Positions 47,126-60,700 of a stretch of DNA of 64,000 nucleotides are shown here, piece after piece (position 1 is the first letter of the stretch; each line of letters opens with the position of its first letter). The stretch covers positions 55,407,658-55,471,657 of the forward strand of contig NC_080583.1 in NCBI RefSeq assembly GCF_029962835.1. Direction: 5' to 3'. This DNA is from Magnolia sinica (Eukaryota; Streptophyta; Magnoliopsida; Magnoliales; Magnoliaceae). The translations under genes and the position numbers were made by a program. The notes under the pieces were generated by a model. It saw only the letters and a list, made by a program, of their open reading frames with translations. It had not been told where the DNA came from and made no database searches.

Positions 47126-47880
47126 GTTGGAACTGTTGTATTTTTGGTGTTTCAAAATAAATAAATAAGTAAATTTAAATTATTTGAAAAAATTCCTCAA
47201 ATTTTTATTTTTATTTTTTTAAGCAACAAAGGCATTGTCTTGTAATGGTGTGAGTTTAGTCCCACATCAGATAGGCAATAAGGAATATTTAAGTTTATAA
47301 CAAGAAGAATTTGCAGAGGGCTTAGACCCCTTTCAGGGGCATGTGAATTTGGCTGTTTGAGAGGCCTATGGCATCAGCCCCAATCTATGCCATAAACCAC
47401 ACACGCGCCGTGCCGGAGCCGTCGGCATAGCGCAGTGCGATGTGGTGTGCATGCATGCGCAAGTATACTTGCAAGCCTAAAAGTTTTCGTTGCCTTTTGA
47501 AATTTTGATTTGCAACAGTTATTTGTTTCCAATTTTCGAACAGAGCAAAAAATCGATAAAAGTTTCTTCTTCAAAAAACCCAACAGCCATGTTTGTTGGC
47601 AGGGGTGCGTATACACCAATTCAAGGCAACATTTGAAGTCTATATAAGGGACTTCTCTAGCTCTGAATTTCAATTATTAAGTTCAATCTTTCAACTCTCT
47701 CTCTCTTTACTACAAATCTCTACAGCGATTTCATCTGGTTCACTCTTCGAGTTAGACATACAGTGACAGTTTGGGTCTCTGTATATCGAGTGTGCCAGTG
47801 TGACGAGATAACGTTCGAGGGTATCCTGGAGATTGACTTCCCGGTATTCCTTTTGCACTATAGACATTGTCCAAAAGAGA
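47126..47880 (+). repeat. Probable Ty1/copia LTR
   Basis: It starts TGTTGGAACTGTTG, has a TATA box (CTATATAAGGG, about 47640) followed by a pyrimidine-rich CTCTCTCTCT start region, and is followed after about 200 bp by a copia gag. The right border and primer site are not clear, and no second copy is present. Confidence 0.5.
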
Positions 47881-48077
47881 ACAAATCAATTTCAAGCCAA
47901 GTGACTTTTGTCATGCCTCGAATCAAATAAGTTTTCTAAGTTCATCCTTATTCAATTTTCTAATTTTATTTTTTTTTAATGATTAATTTTTAAATATGAA
48001 ATTTCATAATTACGGATTTACAAATCTAAAAATTCATATATTCTTGAATTTAATTTGTTGATCTATACATCTGTAGA

Positions 48078-50700
48078 ATGGCAAACATAACAGTAAACCC
48101 GACCACCGAATTATCTAAAATTGAACCATTTGATGGGAATAATTTTAAAAGGTGGAAACAGAAACTTACGTTTGCTTCAGATACATTAAAAGTATCGTAT
48201 GTGCTATTTGACACTTTCCAATATGAAGCCGATAATGAAAATGTTGTAAGAGATGACCATAACTAAAAAAATTACATTCATGACATATACACTACATATG
48301 AGAGAGCTAAGGAAATATGGTCGGCACTGGCTAAGAAATATGCATTAGAAGAAGATGGTGTCAAAAATCACGTTATTTCCTCATTTCTTAACTTTTCTAT
48401 GTTAGATAATAAACTCGTATCTAATCAAATACTTGAATATCAAAGTTTAGTACACGGGCTTACATATGAGGATTAAAAATAGATGATGTTTTCCTTGGAG
48501 GTGCTTTAATTGAAAAACTACATCCCTCTTGGAAAAAATACAAAAATAAGATGAAACACAAATAAAAAATAAAAAAATAAAAATCATCGTACATGTCCAA
48601 ATAGAAGAGACCAGTTGTATAAGGGATCAAATGGAAAATGTTAATGGCATTGCTTTAAATGCTAACCTAACCAAAACAAATCAGGAGAATAAAATAATCA
48701 AGGAATCATGTTTTCACAGTGAAAAGGCAGGTCACCTTATTGATCAGTGTCGATACTTAAAAGGAACATGTTTTGATTGTGGAAAACCATGCCATCACGT
48801 TGAACAATATATGCTAGAAAATAAGAAAGGAGAACTGGTAAATAATAAAGAAAAATGTTTTCATTGTGACAAACCCGATCATATTTGAGGGTGCAGGCAT
48901 GAGAAAAAGGCTTCACAAGCTCAGGCCAATATAACTGAACAAAACCGAAAAGATGAAATAGTTGCGATATTATATGAAGTGAACATTATCAACACAATGC
49001 ATTGGGTACTAGACACTGGGGCTACACGTCACACCTATAAGGATCGAAGTATGTTTGTCTCCTACCAAGTTGTAAGGGATGAATAAGTGTTCATGGAAAA
49101 TGCTCATAGTCTGAAAGTGAAACGTGAATTTAAGGCTCACTTATGGAAAGATCCCCGCATTAAATAATATTCTACATGTGCTTGACATCATGAGAAAATT
49201 AATTTCTGACTCCTTCCTTATTAAAGTTTGTATCAAATTAGTTTTCAATTCATATAAGGTTGTATTGTCCAATAATGGGATATTTGTTGGAAATGGTTAT
49301 TATTGCGATGGACTGTTTGTACTGAATGTATCATCTATTGATATTAATAAGATGAATTTTAGTTATACTTACTTGGCTAAGTCGCTTGATTTATGGCACA
49401 ATAGATTAGGATATGTAAATGTAAATATTCTGAAAATAATGAATAAACTATGTCTTGTACTTAATTTATCAAATCAAGAACCAAATATTGAACTATGTAT
49501 AGAATCTAAGTTATATAAGAAACCATTCAAATCAGTTTTTAGATAATCTAAGATTATAGGACTCATTCACAGTGACTTGGGTGATTTTAAGAATCACATG
49601 TCTATAAATGAAAAAATATACTACATAACCTTTATACATGATTTCTCAATGTACACTAGGGTATACTTACCAATAAGTAAAGACGAAGCCTTGGATTTCT
49701 TTATTAAGTATAAGACAGAAGTTAAAAACCAAATAAATAAGAAAATCAAGAGAATTATAATAAGGGAGGTGAATACGAATCATTACACTTTAAGAAATTA
49801 TTTTAAAAGAATGGTATTATACATAAAACCACTGCCCCTTATACACATGAAAAAAATAGAATAACATGACAAAAAATAAAACTTTAAAAGAAATGATAGA
49901 TGCAATGTTGAATGGTTATGGTTTACCCTCAAACATGTGGGAAGAAGTCATTCTCTACTCTTGTCACATCTTGAATAAAATACCTTATAAAGTTACAGGT
50001 AAAACACCCTGTGAACTTTGGAAGCAACATCCTACTAACTATAAATATCTTAAATGTGTGAAGTGCTTAGCAAAAGTAGGGTTATCAAAAACTGAGTAAT
50101 GGAAAATTAGGTCCGAAAATAACAGACTGTGTGTTTAGAGGATATGCAAAAAATAGTGCAGTCTGCTGATTATTAGTTTTAAAATTTAAGGATAATATCA
50201 TATACCCTAATATTATCATGGAGGCAAGAGATACGTAATTCTCTGAGAACATTTTTCTAATGAAAGTTGCATTTAAAGAAATTAAAAATAATGATGCTTC
50301 AAGTATTGTCTCAAATAGTAATAATGTATAAAGAAAAACATAGAAAAAATAGAACCAATGATGAGTGTAAGGATTAGGAAAGAAACTAACCTAAGAGGTA
50401 AATTCTATACTTTTCTCCTTGAGGATGATCCTTTAACTTGTACAAAAGCTATCAAGTCATCTGATGGCATCATTCTGGAAAGAATTTATAAATGATGAAT
50501 TCAAATATATTACGTTTAATAAAACTTAGGAATTAGAGTGTCCTGCCAATTGAGAATAAGACAATAGGATGTAAATGGATTTTTATGAAAAAAGTTAAAG
50601 CCCAATGGTACCATTGGCAAGTTTAAAGCTAAATTAGTTGTTAGGATTTCAGACAGAAGGAATGAATAAACTATTTTGATACATATTCTCTTGTACATGA
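48078..50700 (+). pseudogene. Ty1/copia polyprotein remnant A
   Basis: Gag starts MANITVNPTTELSKIEPFDG then NNFKRWKQKL (48078). Cys/His knuckles occur at 48700-48890 (CFDCGKPCHHVEQ, CFHCDKPDHI). Protease: WVLDTGATRHTY at about 49005. Pre-integrase: LWHNRLGYVNV at about 49393. Integrase core: GLIHSDLGDF at 49560 to about 50090, with much decay. RT start: GCKWIFMKKVKPNGTIGKFK in shifted frames at about 50565. Nothing of RT after that is seen. Many stops. Confidence 0.75.
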
Positions 50701-50726
50701 TTTATTACCTTTTGTTGATTGAGACT

Positions 50727-51330
50727 AATTGTGACATGATTGTACACGTGACACCTATGTCACATGTCGCTTATGTGGATACAGTTTTTACTATTAGATA
50801 ACCGTTTCTGTCTAAATGGGTACGGAAATAACTGTCATAGGATAAAGAGTCATGTCCTTTCATGAAGGGATATTATTTTATGTGAATGGGTATGGATTTC
50901 TTGAAGAGACACATTAGCATCTCTTCAAGAAGAAATCTGTAACCTTTCAATTGATATAAATCCTGGATACTATAATCCAGAAGTTAATACTCTTAATTCT
51001 TAAGATTATATCATCTTTTGTGCAATTACTTTCGATCTGACCTCTTGCTAAGTTTTTTTTTTTTTCTGAACATCTAAAAAGCATATCGATGTCAAAACTA
51101 GAGATCTGTTCAACATTTAAATGTGTAAATTTTCATGTTGAAATTTGGATTGAGAGTTCATTGTATCCTAAAGACAATTTGCATATTTCCTTTGTTTGCA
51201 CTTGCCGAAAATTTCAAAAAAAGAGCAACAAATCTATCTTGAGAAATTGACTATTCAAGTCGAGCCTTGAACCTGATAGATCTGATCATCTCATTATCTT
51301 TTTTCTATCCTCCGTTGTGTACAATAAACA
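50727..51330 (+). repeat. Possible LTR of copia remnant B
   Basis: It starts TGTGACATGATTGTACACG or nearby, with a TATA-like TTGATATAAATCC at about 50960, and precedes a second copia gag by the usual short distance. Not confirmed by a second copy. Confidence 0.35.
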
Positions 51331-51375
51331 CTTAATTTTCTAATATTCAAGACATATTTTTATTATATTTTCACA

Positions 51376-53021
51376 ATGGAGGGAATTCATTCCATTCAAG
51401 TTATGAACCAAGACCTTGTACGACTAGATCGTTTCGACGGTCAATTCTTTTCAAGATGGCAGCAGAAGATGCTTTTCTTTTTGACTACTCTCAAGTTATC
51501 CTACATTCTAAACGATGATCTGTCTTCTCTGCCCGATCCAAAAAGAAGACGACTCAAATCAAGTGAAGGCAGAATAAAAGAAAAGGAAGGAGGACAATTT
51601 TCTATGCGAAGGTCATATCCTAAATGCCCTCTCTAATTCTATCTAGAATTTGCACCATAAAATATTCTCTGCTAAAGATCTGTGGACAAAATTAGATTGA
51701 AAATATAAAACTGAAGAGATTAGTACTAAAAAATTCTTGATCGACAATTATGCCCACTTCAAGTTTAAAAAGATCAGTCAATTCTCTCCCATGTAACCAA
51801 ACTACAGAACTTGGTTGATGAATTGAAGATTGGTGGTATAGATCTTCCTGAAGAATTCATGGTCGGTGTAGTAATTACAAAATTACCCTCATCATGGTTT
51901 GATTATAAAAAGAAACTGAAACATGATGAGAGGAAGTACACTCTTTAAGGGCTTCAACGATATCTTCGTATAGAAGAAGAGTCCAGAAACTGAGACAAGA
52001 AAGAAAATGTTTCAGAAAATCATTTCAAAGCAAATATAGTAGAAGATGACAAGCCAAAAATTCAGAACTCCAAATCTATCGGATATTCATGTAATAGTAT
52101 AGTTAAACTGAATATTAATAATAATGATGATGTTTCCATTTATATAGTTGATTCTATATCTTTATGGCATACTAGACTAGGTCATGTTAATTATCATTCA
52201 ATAAAAATAATGATGATTCTAGGACTTATACCAAAATATGAAATACAACAAGAAGGAAAATGTGATGTGTGTGCCCATTCTAAAATAACCAGAAAACCAT
52301 TTGGGACTGGCATAAGAAAATCACAACCCTTGGAGTTAATTTATTTCAATATCTATGATTTAAATAATACATTAACTCATGGAGGAAAAAAGTATTTTAG
52401 CACATTTATCGATGATTCACTAGATCTTCCTATATATACTTGATAAAATCTAAAGATGAAACCTTTGAAAAGTTTAAGCTTTATAAGGCCAAAGTGGAAA
52501 ATCAGTTGAATGTAAAGATTAAAGCCCTCAGAAGTAATAGAGGGGATGAGTACTCTTCTAATGAATTCAATGAATTCTGTGAATCAAATGATATAATCCA
52601 TGAATTTATGGCACCTTACACATCTCAACAAAATGGCCTAATGGAACACAAAAACAGGACATTAGTTGAGATGATCAACTGTATGATATTAAATTTTGGA
52701 TTACCACTGAATTTGTGGGGGGAAGCATTATTAATGGCAAACTGTATTTTAAATGCTATCCCACATAAAAAAAATTGGATATCTCTCCATATGAATTGTG
52801 GAAAAAGAAAAAAATCATATCTTCATTATTACAAAGTATGGGGAAGTATAACAGAAGTCAGGATTATTGATTATAATAGAGTAAAATTAGGTCATAAAGG
52901 AATCATGTATGCTTTTGTGGGTTATGAGATCAATAGTCTTGTATATAGATTTTTAGTTTTGGAACAATCTACTTTTGACCATGGGCTCAAATGTATGGAC
53001 CATGGTAGAATGCATGGATGA
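51376..53021 (+). pseudogene. Ty1/copia polyprotein remnant B
   Basis: Gag: LVRLDRFDGQFFSRWQQKML at 51418. A downstream gag block, GIDLPEEFMVGVVITKLPSS, lies at about 51840. Pre-integrase: SLWHTRLGHVNYHSIKIM at 52160, then CDVCAHSKITRKPF at 52263 (zinc-binding). Integrase core: FSTFIDDSLD (first Asp), a frameshift near 52440, then RSNRGDEYSSNEFNEFCESN (second Asp) and APYTSQQNGLMEHKNRTLVE (Glu) at 52530-52680. RT is missing; the sequence ends at a (TA)n run. Related to remnant A but not a duplicate. Confidence 0.8.
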
Positions 53022-53047
53022 GATAACTCCTCCCATCTTCTTGATAC

Positions 53048-53048
53048 T

Positions 53049-53101
<53 letters not shown>
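53048..53101. repeat. (TA)n microsatellite
   Basis: About 26 TA units between the copia remnant and the acyltransferase exon. Confidence 0.9.
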
Positions 53102-53105
<4 letters not shown>

Positions 53106-53211
53106 AAAAAATAAGAAGAAGAAAAAACACTATGTGATCAATCAGTAATTGCAACAAGATTCTGATCTTTAAAAAAAAAAAAACTAAAAAAAAATCTATT
53201 TATGTTTTCAG

Positions 53212-54117
53212 GTCACAAGATTCAAATGTGGAGGATTCTCAATTGGGTTTGTGATCAACCACAACATACTTGATGGGAAATTAGCGGCTGAGATGTTCCA
53301 CAACCTAGCCTCCATCTGCAGGGGTGAAGGCCTCAAGACCCATGTTCTCAACAATGACAGGACATGTATCAAAGCAAGAATCCCACTTCAGATCAAATAC
53401 CCACAAAAGGAATATAAAAAGCTAACTGAAATAACTAACATTCCCTCCTCATTCACATCACCCAACCAACCTTCCCCACCCCAATCCCTCTTAAAAGTAT
53501 CACACAATCATAGCCACAAACTTTTCCACTTCACACCTGAAATGATCACCACCCTAAAAAACAAGGCCATGATCAAGTGCTCAACTTTTGAGGCCATGGT
53601 GGCCCACCTGTGGAAATCAAGGACGAGGGCTGTCTTTGAAGACCCATGTGGGGTTTCATCAATACTCTTTGTTGTGGACATTAGGAGCAAGATAACTCCG
53701 CCCTTGCCACATGGGTTTGTTGGGAATGCTGTTGTAACAGCTTGTTCAAGTGCAAAGGAGGTGGATTTGAATAAGGAGTCTCTGGGGTTTTGTGTTGAGA
53801 AGGTGAAGGAAGCAATAGAGATGGTGACAGATGAGTATGTGAAATCAGTAGTGGATTGGTTGGAGGTTTATAGAGGGGTCCCTTCCACTTTAGATGAGAA
53901 TTTTTATGTGTCAGCTTGGTGGAAGTTGCCCTTCCATGAGCTGGATTTTGGGTATGGGAGGCCCACCTATGGTGGCCCAGTTGTGAGTGGAATCAATGAG
54001 TTTGTGTTGTTGCTCTCTAATGGTATTGGGGTGAGGAGAGGTGGAGGTGTCAATGTATGGATGGCCTTAGAACAAGAGAAGATGGAGAAATTCATTATGC
54101 ATGTGTTTGAGGTGTAG
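53212..54117 (+). pseudogene. BAHD acyltransferase, second exon only (301 codons)
   Basis: BAHD enzymes move acyl groups from CoA thioesters to alcohols or amines in the cytosol. The exon follows a good acceptor (atgttttcag at 53202-53211) at the usual BAHD intron position, starting VTRFKCGGFSIGF. The catalytic HxxxD is present as HNILD. The second motif DFGWG appears as DFGYG (LPFHELDFGYGRPTYGG). The stop is at 54115-54117. It is open throughout, about two-thirds of a normal 430-450 residue enzyme. The sequence resembles the omega-hydroxyacid feruloyl transferase / GLAUCE-type group, by recall only. No first exon (about 150 residues) was seen in the 9.4 kb upstream, which is filled by copia remnants and MITEs, and an opposite-strand gene begins at 43710. 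I read it as 5'-truncated, though a very distant exon cannot be excluded. Confidence 0.8.
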
Positions 54118-54382
54118 TCCTTTCCTTATATATTAGATGTTGGTATACACTATAAAAGAATAAAATTACAAGAGATAGAGATTACCCGATTCGAACAAGT
54201 CTTGAATCACCTAAGCTATAAGCTTGAAACCCTGCGAACGAATTAGAAAGCTCTTGATACCCCCTATTCCTGATTACACCCATATATATGCATGGCATCT
54301 AGGTAAATCACAATCGAAATAGGAAATAAATCTTGCACTTATGCAATTTTGTGTAACTTTGTATGATCGTTCGATGAAACAT
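54118..54382. other. Downstream of the acyltransferase exon
   Basis: A possible poly-A signal (AGAATAAAATT) lies at about 54157. Nothing else recognised. Confidence 0.4.
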
Positions 54383-54711
54383 TCGGGGCAAACTAGAAAA
54401 ACAACGGGGCAAACCAAAATATGAGCGGGGCAAACTAGAAAAACAGCGGGGCAAACTGCATTATGAGCGGGGCAAACTAAAAAAACAGCGGGGCAAACTG
54501 AAATATGAGCGGGGCAAACTAGAAAAACAGTGGGGCAAACTGAAATATGAGCAGGGCAAACAAGAAAAATAGCGGGGCAAACTGAAATATGAGCAGGGCA
54601 AACTAGAAAAATAGGGGGGCAAACTGAAATATGAGCGGGGCAAACTAGAAAAACAGCGGGGCAAACTGAAATATGAGCGGGGCAAACAAGAAAAACAGCA
54701 GGGCAAACTAT
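54383..54711 (+). repeat. 21-bp tandem array, about 16 units (orientation GCGGGGCAAAC)
   Basis: Units alternate between GCGGGGCAAACTAGAAAAAC and GCGGGGCAAACTGAAATATG (plus A), giving a 42-bp higher-order period. The GGGGCAAAC core is nearly constant, with only a few single-base changes in the array. Read on the minus strand it is open as a 7-residue repeat, an effect of the 21-bp period. Confidence 0.9.
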
Positions 54712-55614
54712 CTGATTTTGCTGATGAATTTGGATCTATGAACATCTTTTCTTTGAGAGTAATGTTCTCCTACAACCGGTTGTTGGATAGCTTACAATAC
54801 AGTCCATCTAACCTGTAAACCTATCATCTGCCTGGGACATGAGGGCCATGCTAAAGGAGGGACTCACCTTGAAGAATCATTTGGTGAAAAAACTAGGCCA
54901 TTGTGCATGAGAAAAAACAAAGAGTTTAAATCAGAGATGCTGATGGTGTGCTTCCATGTACTCATTTGGCCCACCTGATAAATGAGTAGGGCTGATTTTT
55001 GTGCCAGCTGACCTACATGGTGGGTCACATTTCTTCATAGTTCAAATATCCTATACGTGACATATTGGCACATGTGATTAGTTGTATCTTAAGCTAAGCA
55101 ACAATGGATTGTATATGATCATTACTTTTCCTACAAATAAGAACCACCCATTTGGTGGCTCCCCATCGAATGGAGGGACCATCTAAGAAGTGCAATCTTG
55201 GGCAATTCCCATCCAAACTGAGGCCCACAATTCAGATGGTCAGGATTTATGTGCATATACATTTATGTGGTTTTCATCCTAAAATGGTCTATAAGTTAGA
55301 CTGCGGGTACCAAACAAATAGATTACCATCTTCGCTAACTTCCATAAACATTTTCCTCAGTTATAGGTCATCTGGTATAAAGAGTTTATCTTTCTCTACT
55401 AACCAAATTCCATCGTTAAAGGCAGTCTAGGAGGGCAGCTTGGTTATTTTCAAGTACATGAGTCCAAAAGGAGTAACACTTCGCCAAACTCACTTCATAA
55501 GACAAAGCAGCAAGAAAGAACCATAGAATTTAACAAATGGTAATTGCAAGATCAATTATATACTAAAGTATTGGAATTCAACTCTTTAAGAATCTCTTCA
55601 GTTTTGGGGTTCTA
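54712..55614. other. Intergenic, nothing recognised
   Basis: About 900 bp without coding signal or repeat. Some phrases (GGTGGGTCACATTTCTTCATAG, TGGTGTGCTTCCATG) vaguely resemble the palindromic MITE family. Confidence 0.35.
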
Positions 55615-55862
55615 ATTTTCATTTTTGCCCCGCTCATTTTTCATGTTTGCCACGCTGAATTTCATGCTTGCCTGCTCATTTTCATGCTTGCCCCGCTCAT
55701 TTTCATGTTTGCCCCACTCATTTTCATGTTTGCCCCGCTGAATTTCATGCTTGCCCCATTCATTTTCATGTTTGCCCCGCTGATTTTCATGCTTGCCCCA
55801 CTTTTTTTCATATTTGCTCCGCTCCTTTTCATGCTTGCCCAGCTCATTTTCATGTTTGCCCC
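55615..55862 (-). repeat. 21-bp tandem array, about 12 units (opposite orientation)
   Basis: Units of the form CCCCGCTCATTTTCATGCTTG, the inverse of the GGGGCAAAC arrays with a different spacer (ATGAAAATGAG). The array stops sharply at 55862 where an LTR begins, and appears to resume in the same orientation at 63310. Confidence 0.9.
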
Positions 55863-56527
55863 TGTAATAACCCAAATAAATCTTGACCCTCCAATTTTAA
55901 CCATTGATCGACGTACCCAATTAGTCCGATATGATTGTCGATCTACAAGATCAATTGGTTCAATCTCAACCATTGATTTGGACATATCCAATCTAACTAT
56001 TTATTAACTAATGAATCCAACCATACATTTATCCATCCATCCATCTATCCATACATCCATCCGTCTATCTATTGATCCATCCATCAATCTACATCATCAC
56101 AACCATAGCTTAATACTGGACACCGTGTATAACAATTTCATTCATGCACATACATGTGGCACACATGAGATACATGGTGCACATGCACACTACATTTCCC
56201 ACCATGAACACCTATTTCATACACACCTCTTATACGTGTGGCACACATGCACCACATACATCACATGTACCTGATGTCCATACACGTGACACACATAACA
56301 CATGTGAAACGTACAACATGTGGTGCGTGCAAACCAGAGAATGTGTAGCACATGTTTTAAACAGACCAATAAAGAAGAAGAAAGAGAAACGGTAAGAGAC
56401 TAGTAAAAGCCACTCTCTCTTACACGTGTTAAATATGGGAATGAAGAGGGTATAAAAGGGAGGTATGAGAGATAGAAAAGAAATTGTAATGTGAGGGTGG
56501 AGTGTGGTGTGACGTGAGAAAAGTGAG

Positions 56528-56558
<31 letters not shown>

Positions 56559-57796
56559 AAAAAAGAAGAAGGAAAGTTGCTGGACATTCACGTTGGAAAG
56601 AGAGGGAGAGAGAGAGAAGAGAGAGAAAAAGGAAGAAAGAAAAGAGGAGAGAGAAAAAGGAAGAAAGAGGAAGAAAACAAAAGAAAAAGAAAAAGAAAAG
56701 AAAATACTTTTTAAGAAAAAGGTGAGTTTTTCTCTCACTTGATATTTTTAAAAAATAATGTTTTTTAAATTATTATTTAATTATTCATTCATTCAAATAA
56801 TTAGATCTTACTTGCCCATCTTATATGTATTGTTGTTTGTTTAATTTTTATTATTTATTTTAATTGCTTACTATAGTTTTAAACATGTCATTTTAATTTT
56901 TTTTTGTTTAGTTGTCTTTATTTTAATTGACATGATATTATTGCAAAAAGCTTGACTTTATAAATTTTGGATTCTTAAATCAAATAAATTATATTGCATG
57001 TTTATTTATTTATTATTATTTTTTTTGTAGAACTTTAATCATGTATATGCAATTTACATTGATTAACAATTTTGTTTTAAATTTAATAAATTGTGCACAT
57101 CTCGTATTATGAATTGATCAATAGGAGTCGTTAAATCTCTTTAGAAATATTTAATTTATGCAATATTAAAATCATGCATCATTAAAATAGTTATGAAACA
57201 CCAGAAAATAGATAAAGCGATCAAGTCCTCTGGGTTGAAAATCCCTAAAGTGTAAATAAGTGGGGCGATTAAGACTCTTCGGTTGAAAGTCCCAGAAACC
57301 CAACTAGTACCTTTTAGAACATCTACCGTACCCTTTAAGTGGGTGAGCATGTCAGGATTGCAAAAGGTTCCCACTGCCAGGTTTGGTAGGATAGTAGTTT
57401 GACCAGCTAATATACAAATGAGTCCCTCACCAAGTGCCCTTTGGATGGGTGAGCATATCATGCAAGAGGTTCCCATTGCCAGGCTAGCTGTTGTATTGGC
57501 GTGGGTGTTGGCTAACCAGTGTAAACTAGCCCTGGTGTTAAAAAGAATAAACCACACATGTTATTATGGAGTATAACATATGTTGATTTCATTCATCCAT
57601 TTTTCTTTGAATTTACATTGAAAAATTTTATTTATTAAATCTCCTCATTTGTTATTTTGCCCAAATATGTATTGTATTTTTATACAATTTTATTCATATT
57701 GCATGAGATTATTTTGAAACCTGTGTTGAGATTACTCACTAGGCTTCGCAGCTTATCCTGTTGAGATTTTAAAATTTCAGGATCGGAATTACATGG

Positions 57797-60700
57797 TGTA
57801 AGACCCGTGTCCTAGTCTGTACCGTTCCGTTGCCTTCCGCGGTTCTTCCGGTCAAATTTCGGCAACCTTCGCACCGTATTCGGAGTTTGCTCACGATCCT
57901 AAGCCAGGTCCAGCGCACCGACGTCGGCTTGATCCGAAAGTTGTATCATAGCGACCGCGTCGTCGCCGCGGTTCCAACGCCGTGACTTGCGCACCGAACC
58001 GATACCCAGGCAAGAAGATGCAGATCTGCGTTTATTCCGAAGAAACACCGCGCGTTGCGGATTTCGAGGGAATCTCTACAATTAGTCCCATCAATCAACC
58101 ATTAATGCAAGCCTTACCTCAAGTACATCAACCCATTCCTCAAGTACATCAACCCATTTCCTCCTTTTTCAAAAGTCTACCCTCTTTCCACCTCACCACT
58201 CCTCTTTTTCCAAATTTCAACCACAACCATACCACCTTTACAAATTTTCAACCCAACCCATCACCCATCACACCTCACCCATCCATATCACCTCTCTCTC
58301 TCTCTCTCATTTTCTAAAATCTCCAAGCAACTCAAGCCTCTCAAACGTCCAAGCTTTCCTCTCCCTCCCAAGTGTGGTCCACCTTCTCATCTTCCATCTC
58401 AACCATCTAAACCCCATCAACCTCCATCAAAGTTGAAGCTAAGGAGCATTGGAGTCTAAGGGACCAAGAAGAAGGAAGATAAGGTGCGTGATCCACCGTT
58501 AAATCTTGATCTTTAGGGCCCACTTGTTGTGGGACCCATTTTGATGTATGTGTTGTATCAACGGAGGGCCCATAGTGGCGGGGTCCCTCCTCTCTATCTC
58601 ACCATATTTTTTCTCTCTCTCTTTCGTTGTGATGGTGTGGATCCCACCAATATGTGCTACATCTACCCCGTCCATTTACATCAAACGGTGTGGTCCACTC
58701 TAGTACAGGTGATGATCCACACCATCCACTGTTTGGATGGGCCCAATGCATTTTTTTTTGTATATATATATATATGTTATATTTTATATAATATATATGT
58801 AATATATATAACATAATATGTATTATATATATAATATGATATATATATTATATGTATATATTTGGTGGGCCACGACCATGTGGGACCCACCACAAGGCAT
58901 GTGTTTATCCCCACCGTCCAGTGTCATTGGACGCTGGACGGGCGAGCTCCTCATGGAATGGTATACTGGCATGGGTGTGTACCTTTATTAAAAAAAAAAG
59001 AGAGAGAGAATGAAGTGGTGGGCCTCTTATGCAGGCCCCACCTTGATGTACATGCATAATCCAAGCCGTCCATTTCGTTCCCCATATCATTTTAGGCGTT
59101 GAGCCGAAAAATGAAACCAATCCCTTTTCTTGGTGGGCCATACCATAGGAAACGATAGTGTTTACCGTTGAAAACCACCTGGATCTTCTTATTCGCCAGA
59201 AATAGGCCGCATATTGGACTCTGTTTGACTGTATCGAGCTGGGGAATGCAATGGGCGGGACAGATTTCCCTGATGTGGGCCCCACCCATGAAAAACCACA
59301 GAAAAACCCGATTAAAAAAAAAACAAACATCAGCAGCAGCAACTGCTGCCACTGACGACAGGCGCAGGCAGCGCCTGCGCTGGGCGCTGGACGTCCTGAC
59401 GGACGGGCGAGCTGGCTGGGCTCACGGCCCCAGTTGTGGGCCCCACCTTGATGCCTTTCGACCATCCACACCGTGCATTTGATGGGTCCCCACGGACCAT
59501 CCGTCCATACCAAAAATCAGACTTATACGGAACTCATGTGAGCCACACCATTTAAAATCATGTGAAGACATGCCAAAACATATAAAATCACTCGGTGGGG
59601 CCTACCTGAGTTTTGGATGTCGCTGAAACTCGGTATGGACCGTTAGTCAGGGGGGACTCACATAATGGGTGGGCTGGATTTGTGTACCATATTTCGGTGG
59701 GCCCCACATCCACCCCAAGGTCCAATGACCTTATAAACAGGTTGGATGCCAAATAACGTCATGGTGGGCTCATGCCCACGTGACCAGCCAACTGGTTGGC
59801 AGCAAATAAATATTTCAGTGGGCCCTACTCCCTGGCCCACATGACCTTATGTACAGGTTGGATGTAAACAAATATTACACGTGGGCCTAGGAGGGTGGAA
59901 ATTAAATATTACAGCGGGTCCTACCCTGGTCCACATGACCTCATGAACAGTTGGTTGGAAAATAAACATTATGTTGGGCCCTAAGTTGGGTGGAAAATAA
60001 ATATTATGTTGGGCCCTAAGTTGGGTGGAAAATAAACATTATATTGGGCCCTAGGCTGGGTGGAAAATAAGCATTATGGTGGGCCCCACATATGTATGTA
60101 TTGTAAGCCACACCCTCCATTAGTGTGGGCTCCATCATGATGCATGTGTTTCATCCAACTGTCCAACTATTTTAGAGATGATTTAAGGCCCATTGCTGAG
60201 GCCCACCTTGATTTGTATAGGGCCCATATTATGAGGCCCATTGTAAAGCATGTAAGAATCGTGTATTTAGACCAGCTTGATGTATTTGTGAACTGCCCCT
60301 TAAGGCCCACTTGAGATATATGAGCCCATGGTTTGAGGCCCATTTGATGTATTTGGGCCCTTGGGTTGAGGCCTAACAAGATTTATATAAAGCCCATTAC
60401 AACGTGACTCTACCATGGTTCATGCCTTGGGAACAATGTTGGTTTGATGTCCACATTACAAGTACAATGTTGGTTAAATGTCCGCATTGTCACTCTCCCT
60501 AAGGCCCATTAATAGGCCCATACCTGTAATATATAGGCCGTCTAGACCCATCTTCATTTTGATCAGAGCCCATCACCACATAATATGTATAACATAGATT
60601 CATGATTCATGATCATACGCATCATATGTATGCCTGATATGAGAAGTGGCTGATCATAGCAAATGCCTTCGGGGAGATCGTTATGAGCTTCCTGATAGGC

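Noticed and set aside
47374..47673. 99-codon minus ORF
   Set aside because: Lies within a probable copia LTR that includes a TATA box on the other strand.
54383..54711. CRISPR-like array
   Set aside because: Units are contiguous 21-bp repeats without unique spacers, in plant DNA.
55612..55991. ORFs of 7-residue repeats on both strands (e.g. HFHVCPA, NERGKHE)
   Set aside because: Any 21-bp tandem repeat without a stop in a frame is open; no start context, signal or family supports a protein.
56400..56738. Ser/Phe-rich and Arg/Glu/Lys-rich ORFs
   Set aside because: They arise from the GA-rich tract downstream of the LTR TATA box.
57156..57557. 133-codon ORF on minus, with a matching 133-codon ORF on plus at 62567-62968
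   Set aside because: They are the two arms of the inverted repeat. By direct comparison 21 of 133 residues differ, many non-conservatively (W/R, L/P, L/S), and the composition looks like translated LTR, so conservation of the frame is chance.
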